Assembly: GCF_029962835.1 (NCBI RefSeq)
Contig: NC_080574.1
Location: 24,898,001-24,962,000, forward strand
Direction of reading: 5' to 3'
Length of the DNA stretch: 64,000 bases
Source: Magnolia sinica
Lineage: Eukaryota > Streptophyta > Magnoliopsida > Magnoliales > Magnoliaceae
Shown here: positions 42,640 through 54,594 of the stretch, one piece after another
Position numbering within the stretch: position 1 is the stretch's first letter
Layout of the letters: every line of letters starts with the position of its first letter
The notes under the pieces: model-generated
What the model was told of the DNA's origin: nothing
Seen by the model: the letters and a program-made list of their open reading frames with translations, nothing else
Database searches by the model: none
Position numbers and translations under genes: made by a program

Positions 42640-45600
42640 GTGCAGCCTTGCATTTACAGAGGACGACGCACCGGGAATTCAGCATCCCCATGACGATGCT
42701 TTGGCGATCGCGATAACGATAGCCAACCACAAGGTCTATTGCATCCTGGTCAACACCGGGAACTCGGCCGATATATTGTACTAGGAGGCGTTCGATAAAA
42801 TGGGGATAAACAGGTCGCGTCTCCGACCTGTGAAGACACTGCTGCACGGATTCACGGGCGATAAGGTGACCTCTGAGGGCACGATTTCTCTCCCAATCAA
42901 AGCAGGAGAATGACAGAACCAGGTGACCCTGCTAGTGGACTTCCTAGTGATAAATGTACCCTCAGCCCACAACGTCATCATTGGGCGACCGTCCCTTAAT
43001 GCCATGAGAGCGGTCATGTCCACATACCATTTGATGATGAAGTTCCCTGCCGAAGGAGGAGTCGGTTATGTCCGACGAGATCAGCGAGAAGCTCGGAGGT
43101 GCTATTCGATAACAGTTAGGAAGGGCTCAGCGAAGCAAACCCTCACAATAAATGCACTCGACCCTAGAGCAGACACTTCTGCGGAGAGTTCCCCCACTGA
43201 GGATTTAGAGATCATTCCACTCGATGACTTTGACCCGAGTAAAACGGTTCAGTTCGGATCGTCGTTGAATGCCGAGCAGCGAAGCAAGATGCTGACCTTC
43301 CTGCAACAGCACAAAGACGTCTTCACATGGTCTCACCAAGACATACTAGGTATCTCTCTGGAGGTCATGGTCCACAAGCTAAATGTAGACCCAGAACACA
43401 AGCTAGTGAAGCAAAAAAGGAGGACTTTTGAGCCTAAAAGGTCACGACAATAGCCGACGAGGTTTCTAAACTCCTCGGCACTGGTTTCATCGAAGAAGTC
43501 CATTACTTGGACTAGATCGCAAATGTGGTCCTTGTAAAGAAAGAAAATAGGAAATAGCGGGTTTGCGTGGATTATTGGGACTTGAATAAGGCGTGCCCCA
43601 AGGATAACTTCCTCCTACCTCGGATTGACCAGTTGGTTGACAGCATGGCTGGGCACGAGCTTCTCACTTTTATGATCGCATACTCTTGTTACAACTAGAT
43701 AGCGATATATCCTCCAAATAGACAAAAGATGAGCTTTGTCACTGACAATGGGCTCTACTGTTACTGGGTCATGCACTTCGGCCTGAAGAACGCTGGTGCA
43801 ACATACCAGAGGCTGGTTAACCAGATGTTTGCCCGACAGATCGGTCGAACCATGGAGGTCTACGTCGATGACATGCTCGTAAAGAGCGTCAAAGCATCCG
43901 ACCACATCGCGGACCTCGGAAAGACCTTCTCGATCCTGCGAGAGTATCAAATAAAGCTGAACCCAACCAAGTGTGCCTTTGGTGTGGGATCGAGTAAATT
44001 TCTCAGTTTCCAAGTTAGTCAAAGGGATATTGAGGCAAATCCTGACAAGATTAGAGCTCTGCTCGACATGAGCTCGCCCCAGACAATGGAGGAGATCCAA
44101 TGCTTCACTGGAAGAGTCGCCGCACTCGGTCGCTTTATATCCAGAGCCATCGACAAGTGTCTCCCCTTCTTCCAACAACTGAAGGGTCACAAGAAGGTAG
44201 AATGAACCTCTGACTGTGAGCAGGCCTTTCAGTGGTTGAAGCTATACCTAGGGTCCACGTCGTTGTTATCCAAGCTCGAAGAGGGAGAGCCCTTGTTTCT
44301 CTACTTGGCGGTTTACACCTCAGCTGTCAGCTCGGTACTTATCCGAGAAATTGAGAGCAAACAATGCCCTGTTTATTACACCAGCAAGGTTATGGTTCCA
44401 GCCAATACCAGATATCTAAGTATGGAGAAACTGGCCTTCAGTCTGGTCATCTCTACTCAGAGGTTGCGCTCATACTTCCAAGCACATTCCATTATCGTCC
44501 TCACAGATTCACCTTTCCGATAGGTGCTGCAGAAGCCAGAAGTGTCTGGGCGTCTAACCAAGTGGGCAGTGGAACTCGGAGAGTTCGATATTCAATATTG
44601 ACCGAGGATTGCGATCAAAGGCCAAGCTGTGGCTCATTTCATAGCTAAATTCACTGCTTCTAGTCGTGGGATCGGAGACACCAATCCAGAGGCATCATCA
44701 AATTTGGAAGCAGCATTAGTCATTCCTCCAGCACCTCCTCTCCTCAAGAGCATCGAGGCAGAGGCAGGTGATAGATGGACCCTATTCGTAAATGGGTCAT
44801 CTAATTCAAAGCGAGGAGGAGAGGGATCGTTCTAGTCGCGCCCGACGCGACCATCATTTTGTACGCGATCAGGCTCAGTTTCAAGGCATCTAACAATGTG
44901 GTAGAGTATGAAGCCCTATTGGCCATACTCAGACTAGCAGCTAATCTGGGAGTCCGGCTCCTTAATGTGCGGTGCGATTCCCAGCTTGTTGTGAATCAAG
45001 TATCTGTCGAGTACGAGGCCAAGGAAGCAAGGATAATAGCTTACTTGGTCAAAGTTCGAAAGTTGTCAGAGAAATTCAGGGACTGCGTCATCAGTCAAAT
45101 ACCGAGGGTTAAAAACTCTTTAGTCGATGCCCTCGCAAAGCTTGCCTCAACAACCGAGGGGCAAATCTCGAGGATCGTTCTAGTAGAGATTCTTGATAAT
45201 CCGAGTATAAATCGAGCCGATCAAGAAATGGTCAATCCAGTGCAAGTGCCTACGACTTGGATGGATCCCATCGTCAGATACCTCACCACCGGCGAGGTCC
45301 CAGAAGATGGGCTGGAGGCTCAGCGTCTGAAAGTCAGGGCAACGCGTTATGTGATCCTGAATGACACATTGTACAAAAAAGGATACTCCCAGCCATACTT
45401 AAGATGCCTTCGTCTGGACGAAGCGAAGTACGTGATCCGAGAAGTCCACGAAGGAATCTGCGAAAATCATTCCGGTGGCTGTGCCTTGGCTCAGAAAGTA
45501 CTTCACCAAGCGTACCTCTGGCCAACGATTCGAGAGGATTTCAAGAGCTTTGTTCAGAGATGCGACAAATGTCAAAGATTCGATGCCATCCCGAGGTAAC

Positions 45601-46484
45601 CTACAGAAGATCTGACCCCCATGAGTGGACCATAGTCATTCACCCAGTGGGGGATCTACATCATCGGCCCTCTGCCTCGCGGAAAGGGGCAGACTAATGT
45701 CATAATTGTGGCAGACTACTTCACCAAATGGGTCGAAGCCTAGCGCCTGTGGCGAAGATCACCGAGCAGAAGGTGACGGACTTTATGTGGAAAAACATTA
45801 TATGTCGATTTGGAATTCTGGGCACCATTATGTCCGATAATGGGAAGCAATTCAACAACGACAGGTTTATAGGCATGTGTCAAGGGCTCGGTATTGCCAA
45901 CGCATACTCATTGCCTCGGCATCCGTAGTCCAATGGATAGGTAGAAGCTGTGAATAAAGTTACCAAGCATCATCTAAAAAAATTGAAAAAAGCCAAGGGC
46001 AACTAGGCCGAAGAGATCCCATTTGTCCTTTAGGCGTATCGGACCACGACTCAGTCATCTACGGGGGAAACCCCTTTCTCTCTGTCTTATGGCTCGGAGG
46101 CAGTCGTCCGAGATAGGGCTCTCCACTGCGCGAGTGAGGAACTATCAGGAGGAGCAGAATGACAAGTAGATCACGACAAACCTTGATTAACTTGAAGAAG
46201 TACGAGACATTGTCAAACTCCAAGTTGCATCTCAACATTAACAAGTTGCTCGTTTTTATAACTCTAGAGTCAAGACGAGGAGATTTCAACGAGGAGATCA
46301 GGTCCTTCGTCACGTATTCCAGAACACTACAGAACCCAGAGTAGGGTCCCTGGGACCGAACTGGGAGGGACCCTTCCGAGTGGTCGGCTCGGCTACGCTA
46401 GGATCATACCGCCTAGAAGACTTGGAGGGACGTCCGTTACCCCATCCCTGGAATGCCGAACACTTGAAGATCTACTACCTATGA
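42640..46484 (+). pseudogene. Tat element pol remnant (PR-RT-RH-aRH-INT)
   Basis: Protease: VNTGNSADILY at 42749-42781, where the catalytic DTG Asp is Asn (codon 42752-42754), later IIGRPSLNAMRAV. RT: DLNKACPKDNF (43580-43612), FMIAYS where the first catalytic Asp is expected but Ile stands (43675-43677), then YVDD intact at 43861-43872. RNase H: CPVYYTSKVM, YLSMEKLAF (44360-44450). Second RNase H: WTLFVNGSSNSKRGG, then ASNNVVEYEALLAILRLA and VRCDSQLVVNQV (44770-45160). Integrase: zinc region with RCDKCQRF (45558-45580), DNGKQFNND (about 45836), and a GPY/F-like end stopping at 46482-46484. Many stops and shifts. Confidence 0.85.
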
Positions 46485-46802
46485 AGGGGGAAAGCCATGT
46501 ATGGGTCGGATATACTTGTCATCTCAGCTCTTAATAAAAGATTGTCTATTTTCTACTTTAGATTGTCTACTAAAGGATCACCTTGCCATCTGAGTATGCT
46601 ACGAAGGATCGTTTCTCATGTGCAAGAATGAAATCCTTCGATGAACTGACCCCTTAAAGAAGAGGTCGGCTCGTCATTTGACAATTCGACAAATTCGATA
46701 AAAGCAATCCATCATCCAAAGAAATCATCATTCAGAAATTGAAAGTTAAAAGTTATAAAAGCATTCATTGTCTTTCACCAAAAAGAAAAAAGGAAAAACA
46801 TA

Positions 46803-49155
46803 TCATTCCCTCTGAGAAGAGGGATCAGCTGCTGAGCTGGGGAGTTGAGCATTGGGGGCCTCCTCGGCCTGGGCGGTAGCTGGAGCCTCTTCAACCTCGA
46901 TGACAAGAGCTTCCTCGGCATTATTCGTGGCTTGGGAGTCAAGGTCAATATCGGGATGGAGACCCCGAACATCGGACAAGCATGCATTATAGGTGATATT
47001 GTAGGCATAGTAGTATAGCCAATCTAACTCCTTGGATCTTTCCGATGAAGTCTTGAATTCTTCAACCGCTACAGTAGCCTGCGATGCAACCGAGGCTTCA
47101 AGTTTAGCATGTTGCTTAGCCATGTCCTCGGCAACCTCACGCCTCGTCACCCCGACCTCAGCTAAAAGGCGTGCATTATCTGCCTCCACACGCTCGATGA
47201 GAGCCTTCAAACGCTCAATAAGGGCCTTCATGCTCGCCAGCTTGGACTCGGAAGCATCCAAGCGGGTTTGGAGCTCGTTGACCTCGCCCTGAAGCATCAG
47301 CTCCCTCAGTTGACCCTCCCCCACGATACCTTTTAACTTCTCCTACTCATCAGTCGAGGCCTTTAGAAGCCCTTCGAGCTCGGCCTTATCCTTCTCAAGA
47401 TGAATCACCGCCCTCAGCTTATCCCAAACCGCAATAAACATCGGCAACGCTTGGAATAGTGCAGAGTTCGAAACTACAAGCAACAATTAGAGTCAACATA
47501 TCCACTTCGAAAACTTACCGTATAACAGACCAAGGCGTAGTCATTGACAAATGAATCGGGAAAGCGGGAGAGGGTATTGGCAATGGATGCCTTAGGTGCA
47601 TGTTTAGCCGCCCACTCGGTCAGCAGCGACATATGGTAATCGGGCGGGAACACCTCTGATCCCGAAGGAGTAGGATCAGCTGCTCTCCTCACGCTGCTAG
47701 CCTCAGAGGCTTGAGGCTTGGCCTTAGGTGTGGCGGTATTCCCGACTAGGGCGTCTATCCGGCCGGTCAGGAATTCAACCTCAGTGGCCGTGAGGCTGAT
47801 GTTGACGTGGACAGGTTCACCAGAAGCTTCCCTATCTTGGAAGAGGCCCGCGTTGGCCGTCTCTCCGACTACCTCATTCTCAATCCCAAACAAATGAGAC
47901 AGAATAGCTGGTTGAGCCTTGAGGGCTGAGGCCGGAGCTATTGCAGGCTCGACCGCAACTGAGACAGTCTCCACGGCGGGTGTGGTTCTTCTCTTTGTGG
48001 TTGTGGTTGTAATCTTTACCCTCGGCTCGGTAGCTATCACCACATCCATAGGAGGGCGCGACATCACCGGCCTCTTTTTTTGGAGCCCGATGCCTCAACC
48101 ATACCTGTCCAAGAAGAGATCGACTCAGATACAACTACAAAGAGGATCATTAAAAGAAGAAGTCATGATGCTTACTCAGAGCGATGGGGTGGGATTTGAA
48201 TCTGCAAAATCCAGACAACAAGATATTATCTGGACTGATAATATCGTGTTAGACACGTTGGTCTTCCTTGAGCACCCGAGCCCTAGCGATCTGGACTCTG
48301 AGGAAGGGAGTAATGTCAGGAATCCCTTTCGGGAAAACTGTAAGCAAAAAATAAGTCAGAACGGAGGACGAACTAGAGGCATGAAATACAGTACAAATCA
48401 AGAATGACTTGACCTGGATTGGAGAATTTGGTGAGAACCCGTAGGTTGCCAAGTTCAGCGTCGGGCACCTCCCACTCCCTCGAGGCCTAAAACGACTTGT
48501 CTTTCCAATCTTTATTGGAGGTAGGGAGTTTGGTTATCAGGCCCGGGGTGCAATGGGGCCTAGCTGAGAAATAGTACCAATACGGCTCAGACTTGTCGTG
48601 TTTGGCTTGGTACATAGCCAGGAACTCGTTTGGCGTCAGGGGTTGGTTCTTCAGCTGGTGCCAGAGAATGAAAGAGGAGACCAAAATTCGCAAGGCGTTC
48701 GGAGCCAACTGACTAGGAGCCAATTTCAAACTTGTGGTCACATCCCCTTTGGTGCACTGAAGGGCGCAGACGAATATTGTGATGTCCCCATCAGCAGGGA
48801 CACCTGGGGTGTCAAGGGGAGAAGGAGCCCGAATATGCACCAAGTTAGGAATTTGGTACTCGGCGAGGAGATGAGCCATCTGAGACTTGATTAGAACTGA
48901 GCCCTTGGGAACTATCGCTTCAGATCTGCCTCCCGAAGGCCCGACTTTAGCTTTTACTGCTGGATCCCGAGGTACCCTCGTTGATCCTGTGCCTCGACTT
49001 TTGACGCTCGGGCCCGCAATCTTCTTAATTGAAGGATAGAGTGGTACTGCTTCCAAGGGACCCTCGGAGTTTGCACGCTCGAAGTCTGAAGTCTCCGGTT
49101 TGGAATCCTCATTCATTGCTCGGACCTCTTAGATGTCGTCCGAGCCGTTTGACAT
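46803..49155 (-). pseudogene. Antisense gene of the Tat element (PF04195-type domain plus coiled coil)
   Basis: Minus-strand gene between integrase and 3' LTR. Exon 1 (49155 to about 48487) encodes a basic leader, a conserved block (SQLAPNALRILVSSFILWHQ, then LTPNEFLAMYQAK, YWYYFSARP) that I recognise as the domain named putative gypsy-type transposon. A middle exon (about 48085-47520) is Ala/Thr-rich and ends YALVCYT at a GTAAGT donor. The last exon (47473-46803) is a long coiled coil (EGQLRELMLQGEVNELQTRL and on) with an acidic tail ending SSQRE. One in-frame TAA lies nine codons after the first ATG (49153-49155); a second ATG follows at 49114-49116. A TAG also interrupts the last exon near 47343. 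Frame across the last intron does not join cleanly. Function of such ORFs is unknown. Confidence 0.75.
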
Positions 49156-49310
49156 AGTGTTCTAAAAAGAAATGAAAAAGGAGTTTGGGAAAAGAAAACT
49201 CATAAAGGACGGCCCTCCAGAAAACTTCTTGCTGCGCAATCTCTTAGGGAAAGTGGAACACAAGGAATACAAATAAAGAGGTAGGAGAGCTCAAATGAGG
49301 ACTGGGAGGG

Positions 49311-49320
49311 GTTTATATAG
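49311..49320 (-). promoter_or_regulatory. TATA box of the antisense gene
   Basis: Minus-strand CTATATAAAC, about 165 bp upstream of the first antisense ATG, followed by CCCCTCCCAGTCCTC. A well-formed plant TATA box separate from the LTR promoters. Confidence 0.6.
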
Positions 49321-49723
49321 CCACTGCCAGCCGGGCACAATCATGGCAGACAACTGTCTCCGAAGCTGAAGCGGCTCAGTCTCGAACTTGATTGAACATG
49401 TGAAAGTAAGCAATTCGTCCGGGCCGACTCCCTCCAAGCCGAACGCCATTAGTACTAAACAACATTTATTGCATAGGCAGCCCCTCACCTCCCAATGGAC
49501 ACGTGGCATCATCTTACTCATCTCGCTGATTCGAATCCTCAACCGACGCCACGCGTTTGCCATCCAGCGGTCAGAACTCAAAAAGCTGTAACCGCTATAT
49601 AGCATGCGGATCCCAAATTGTAATCATCACGACGATTCGTTTCGGCTTAGCCGACCCGCTATCATGATTAAGGCGGCAGTTCATTTTCCCAGCAATTACT
49701 TCCTGAATCCGAGCTCGGACTTA

Positions 49724-49739
49724 AAGAGTAGGGGACTTT
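49724..49739 (+). other. Polypurine tract of the Tat element
   Basis: AAAGAGTAGGGGACTT immediately before the 3' LTR TG, the expected plus-strand primer. Confidence 0.8.
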
Positions 49740-50546
49740 TGTTATGAAAAAATCTGAGCCGAATTCAATAAAGGCCGACTTGTAGAAGTGGATGAGTATA
49801 GCCTCGACATAATAGCACTACATCTGAGCTGAACGCACTTCCGAACTACGATTCCAAAACTAGGGTTATAGAAGAGAGCCAGATTGGACCACACTAACGT
49901 CTGGAACTCTCATCTGAAGAACTACAGGCCTGGGTATGGAACTCTCATCCGAAGAACTACGGCCCTGGACCTTAGACCTGAACTCTGACATCAGTCCAAG
50001 ACTCAGAAGAAGGCATCACACGTCCGACCCGTAGGCCGGAATCGGAGAACTAGTACTTGGGGTTGATATAAGTCATCCGAGATCCGAACAAAACGAATTC
50101 GCTCATGGGCTCGGAGGGCCGTGGGCTAAGGTCGACTCGGACGCATACATGGCTGAGAATCATGTTAAAGGAATAACCCTAGTAAGGCATGATTGGAGAG
50201 TTGCCATGTGCACGATCTAATGGTAATGGTCGATATCAACGCACGCGCAGCGCCCGCTTAATGGAAGAGATCGTGCCGAGATTGATGGCTACGTCCCCTT
50301 TAGTCCACATGTATAAATAGGAGATGAATCTATTGGAACAGGTACGCAACATTTGACTCTTTAAACCCCCAGCTACACTACTTAAACTTAGATTCCTAGC
50401 TTGACTTTGGCATCGGAGGGTCCCTCGCTCTAGCCAGGGTCTCCTTTTTCCTTCTCTTGTGTAGGCTCACAAGACTCGGAGCTAGCCATTAGGGCTCAGA
50501 GCTAGCCGTCGGGCACAGTTGGAGAAGCCAGATTTTTGCATCAACG
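49740..50546 (+). repeat. Tat element 3' LTR
   Basis: 807 bp, TGTTATGAAAAAATCTGAGC to TTTTTGCATCAACG; the final CA of the 5' LTR reads CG here. TATAAATA at 50312-50319. Relative to the 5' LTR it has one fewer GAACTCTCATC unit and an extra GCTCAGAGCTAGCC near its end. Confidence 0.92.
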
Positions 50547-50551
50547 TATAT

Positions 50552-51779
50552 AATTGGACTATAAAAAACCAATTGGACCCAACCCCTGTTTGGAGATACC
50601 TAACCTATGCCAGTTTCAATTACATCTATCACACCAATGTGACTGAACATGATTTTTAACCAGGGTTTAAAATGTATAACCCGAACCTAACTCGACTCTG
50701 AAAAGATAGGATATGGACCCATTAGAATCACGTCAGATCCATCGGTCACGCACAGCTATGGGTAACCATTCATTCCAGTGTGATTGGATTCTGTTTGACA
50801 GCCCAAGGACTCGGAGCATATCTTTTGTTGTTTCCACTGCTTGAATTGATTGTTGCAGCCATGAAGAAACAACAGACAAATCCCAACTATGGATATGTAA
50901 GGGCTAGAACTGCTAAGGCCATTCCATCCAACGTAAGCATCTAGATAATCTGAAATGTGACATGGCATACTCCAAAGCTCTAAGAAATGCATGAAAAGGA
51001 GAATCGGACTAATCCTGAAATAAGTGATCCAAAAATAGATTTAACTCAAGAGTTTTAGGGTATGTCTAACCAAAGATTATACCCACCCAATGATAAAATC
51101 CTACAAACGAAACAAGAACAGCTTGACTGGATGATAAATATCATGTAGAGCATTGTCTAGCGTGACCAAAAAAGATGGACCTACAGCAAATAACATGGGT
51201 GTTTTGTATTGTTTCCAACCTCACCACATGGTAGCGATCCAACTGAATATTTTGATTCTTGTGGGACAGCTATGATCATGGTGGCTGCAGTGAAGTAGCC
51301 CTCTCATGACGCCAACCTATGGCATCCAATCATGAAAATATTTTGAATGGATCATTGCCTGAAAATTACAGAGGGGACAGATTTCAGTTTGCGCTTGTGG
51401 AAACTCAGGATCGCCAGTATCTGTGGCCCCATTGCAGCACACATGCTGAGATGGCCCCCCTATCATACTATCCACGTTTCAGATAGCCGACATCCTACAT
51501 TTTTATTTTTATTTTCTTCTGAATGATGTACTCCAAAAAAGCAACGGTTGTGAATCAAGATCATCATCAAAGAAAGGTGATATTTGATTAGATAGCTTAG
51601 TTATGGTAGTACTGAGAACATGGTTGTTTTTGGAACGTACCATCTCATCAAAATCTGGGGGCATATGCTATGAATGCTGATTTGCAAGGTGTGCAAAATG
51701 AACTGGAGCGGATGATCCTATGGTAGCCATAAAAAAGTGGACCTATCCATCTCCCTTCCTAAACATACGTGGGCTATCC
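50552..51779. other. Unassigned intergenic sequence
   Basis: Between the Tat element and the KH-protein relic. Short open frames only; nothing I recognise. Confidence 0.4.
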
Positions 51780-52110
51780 ACAACCACAGCTGTTCCGAGA
51801 AGTGGCTTCAATGAAGTGTGGGATCAAAGCCCCTGAGTTCCCATACAAAAACTCCACAACGGAGTAGGGGTTTGTTGCAGATGGCACAACACCTGTAGCA
51901 CCTGCCCCCTGGTCGAGTGAAATATTGGTTATGCTCAACCATCCCCTGTTTATGCTCAACAAGGTTATTATGGACACCACCCATCTTCTAAAACAATGGC
52001 TACAAAGGCCCTACTGATACAGGTTACAACAGCATGCCTGCACCAGTAAGTGAACAGGCGGGCAACATGCATCGGCACAACCTGGATATGGCCACTATTA
52101 GTCAGATCAG
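51780..52110 (+). pseudogene. Relic of a far-upstream-element-binding (KH) protein C-terminus
   Basis: Across three frames the plus strand gives RSGFNEVWDQSP, ADGTTPVAPAP, GYAQPSPVYAQQGYYG, GYKGPTDTGYNSMPAPVSEQ and AQPGYGHY followed by a stop. Together these resemble in order the Tyr/Gln/Pro/Gly-rich tail of plant KH-domain far-upstream-element-binding-like proteins, which ends in repeated QPGYG motifs. At least two frameshifts and one in-frame stop lie within 330 bp. KH domains are not seen upstream, so it is a 3' fragment. The match is from memory and is not certain. Confidence 0.45.
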
Positions 52111-53757
52111 ATGTTTTGTCCACACCACTCAAAACTGATAGCTTGGAAGTTGCTCCATGAGCCGCAGGTGCGTCTGGCAGACTTCAATATCCAAGTTTAC
52201 TAGTCATCTCTTTTTTTCCTTGACAATGCAACAAGCTTCATACTTTTGCAACGGGCAGATGCAGATATGGTGCATTGTTGGCAAACCTGATCTGAACTGC
52301 AACATTTTTTATTTTTTTTACACACCACGTGGGCACCGATCCCATGATCTCAGTGTTGAAACAAAATCTGTCTACCACTAAGCCAGAACCAATCTGAACT
52401 CTTACATATAATCAATTTGAATGTTTTTTTTTTTTTTTTTTTTTACAGTGCATAATGCCTGCATGACATAGTTTTATGTGCTGTGTTCTGCTTCTTTGAA
52501 GGAAGCCGGAGACAATGACAACCAAAGTGATGAACATTGTCCACGAGGCATCTTTGTAGGTCCCTGGTGGATTTTCATTGCTAATTTGACTATGGTGTAC
52601 TGTTTCGTCCATGGGTAGTGGCTAGCCAATGTGGCATTACAGGATATCATATGAGTACCATGTGAAAATGAGCATATCGTTCAATAATGCAAGTGACATG
52701 TGTTTCTTGTGCATCCAAGGCTGTTGTGTGGCTGTGATGGTAGACATGAATTTGTTTGTTGATGCGCCGTCAGTCTCCCCCCCAATTCTCTAAAGATCCA
52801 TATGCATCAAGTAAATATATATATATATATATTTAAAAAAAAAAAAAACAATAATAACAACAAATGTTTGACAAATATTAACCATTTGATAAATGGTCTT
52901 CAAGTATGGGCAGACAACATTTTTTTTACACAAACAGACCCAATCAGCAATTTGATCCATCTGTTTGTTAGGGCCTGTATTGCTCATGATTCTAAAGAAT
53001 CACTTTTGATAGGCAATTGTAACAATCCCCTCCATTGCATGGAAAAAGGATGGCCATAGAAAATAAGGCCAAATTGAGGATGAATTGGATCATTCTACTA
53101 GTGCAATTTTTGCAGGGTAGCCTATGAAATGTGTTTCAGACTTAACGGATGGCTCAGATCAATCGATTGGATTGTTTAAGGGTCCCAATGCAACTAGGGG
53201 CACTATAACTTTAAGTAGTGCTTTGAGAGCACTGGAGAATTTCTGTACTATAAATGTTACAAGAAAGTATCCAAATACAAAATACTGTTTACCAATGTTG
53301 GCACCCCACAATTCCGGCATCCAACATCAAAATCTTCGTTTGCCTCACAGACTGCTCAGACATGGTAGAGAAAAAACAAAAAAAAAACCAGCGTGGAAAA
53401 CATGGGCGGAAAAGCTTAAATTGCTCCCTTTTGCTAGGGTTATGTAAAAGCTAGACTTTGCAAATGCATGCAGCAGGCCATGTTTGTAGGTGATACAGGA
53501 ATACAGGTACCTTATGTCTAAAACACGTTCATTTTATCGAGGGGGTTGAGTAGAAACTAGAAGACTCCACATCCTAACTTAATATCAGCCATCTGACCTC
53601 CAGGAACATCAGGGATCCAACCTCTCTCATTCTCCGAAGTTCTGTAAAGAATGTCATGCGCAAAACAGTCACAGCACTGAGCACCAGAAAAATAACCAAG
53701 ATCGACAGTGCCCACGATTCCTGGACAATCAATATCATCACTGTACTGTCCAATACT
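52111..53757. other. Unassigned sequence with simple repeats
   Basis: T-run 52424-52444, (TA)n with A-run 52816-52849. Nothing coding recognised. Confidence 0.5.
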
Positions 53758-53758
53758 T

Positions 53759-54377
53759 GGGGGTCGTTTGGCACTGTGGATTGGAGGGGATTGGAGGGGG
53801 TTTCAAATCCCCTTGGTTGTTTGGCAGCATCAGCATAAAGCAACTGGGGATTGCCAATCCAGGGGGTTTCCAATCCCCTCTTTGAGGGGGTTTGTAATCC
53901 ACGGTGAGAGCTTGGATTACACCTAAAATCATTTCAATAGTTGCAGGTGTAAATGTATGTCATTGTACACTATCATTCTATTGGGCACGTGGCCCACTAA
54001 TGATGATCAGCACCGTCCAAACATTGTCCATATTAATCAACGATTAAAAATCGTAGGTTAGTCACTCAGACATGATCTTGTGCTTGCGGTCCATCCCAGA
54101 CTTGGAATTTCATCATTTTCAGGCAAAGCATATATTTCAGCAGGCTTATCACAACCATAGTGTCAAAAATTATATATCTCACTAATTAGGGATATTAAAG
54201 TTGATTTAGTAATTAAATTCAAACCCCCGTAAATATACCATGTATAGGTATTCTTGAATTAAAGTTGATTCACACTCCAGGGTGCCAAACACACCAGGAG
54301 GATTGCCAATCCAGGGGGTTTCCAATCCTGGGGGTTGCGAATCCAGGGGGTTCCAAATCCATGCTCCCAAACAGGCC
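53759..54377. mobile_element. PIF/Harbinger-like element just downstream of TFCE
   Basis: Ends are inverted: GGGGTCGTTTGGCACTGTGG at left and GGGCCTGTTTGGGAGCATGG read inward from the right, followed by arrays of GATTGGAGGGG / CCAATCCAGGGGG motifs at both ends. TTA at the right edge; the left edge reads CTT, so one target copy is altered. Its right end lies 118 bp beyond the TFCE stop. Confidence 0.7.
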
Positions 54378-54495
54378 CTTATCTATTTATCGTAGAAGGT
54401 GAACCTGGTATCATGGAGTGGCCCATATAGCATCTTAGGTTCTATTGATTACCTTGCTCAGGCCATGCCCCCTTGACCATCGAAGGTTAAAATGG

Positions 54496-54594
54496 CTAGC
54501 TCTCTTCATCCACTAGAATGGTAGATCCTGTGCCAATGCCAAGCTCTGTCAAAGATGCCATTTCATCATCAAGCAACAGTGGAAGTGGGGAACC
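54496..54594 (-). CDS. TFCE: TFCE terminal exon
   Basis: 99 bp with stop TAG (54496-54498): GSPLPLLLDDEMASLTELGI then GTGSTILVDEES. Acceptor TTTTACAG. The DEES end matches the Arabidopsis C-terminus. Confidence 0.94.
   Translation of the reverse strand, partial: GSPLPLLLDDEMASLTELGIGTGSTILVDEES

Larger units (their letters stand above)
40089..50546 (+). mobile_element. Tat-lineage Ty3/Gypsy retrotransposon with antisense gene
   Basis: 10.46 kb: 5' LTR, primer site, gag, protease, RT, RNase H, a second archaeal-type RNase H, integrase, a long antisense gene, polypurine tract, 3' LTR. The two RNase H domains and the post-integrase antisense ORF point to the Tat group. Candidate 5-bp duplication CATAT (40084-40088) and TATAT (50547-50551), 4 of 5. 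The sense ORFs are full of stops and frameshifts, and catalytic residues are lost, so it is not autonomous. Confidence 0.9.
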
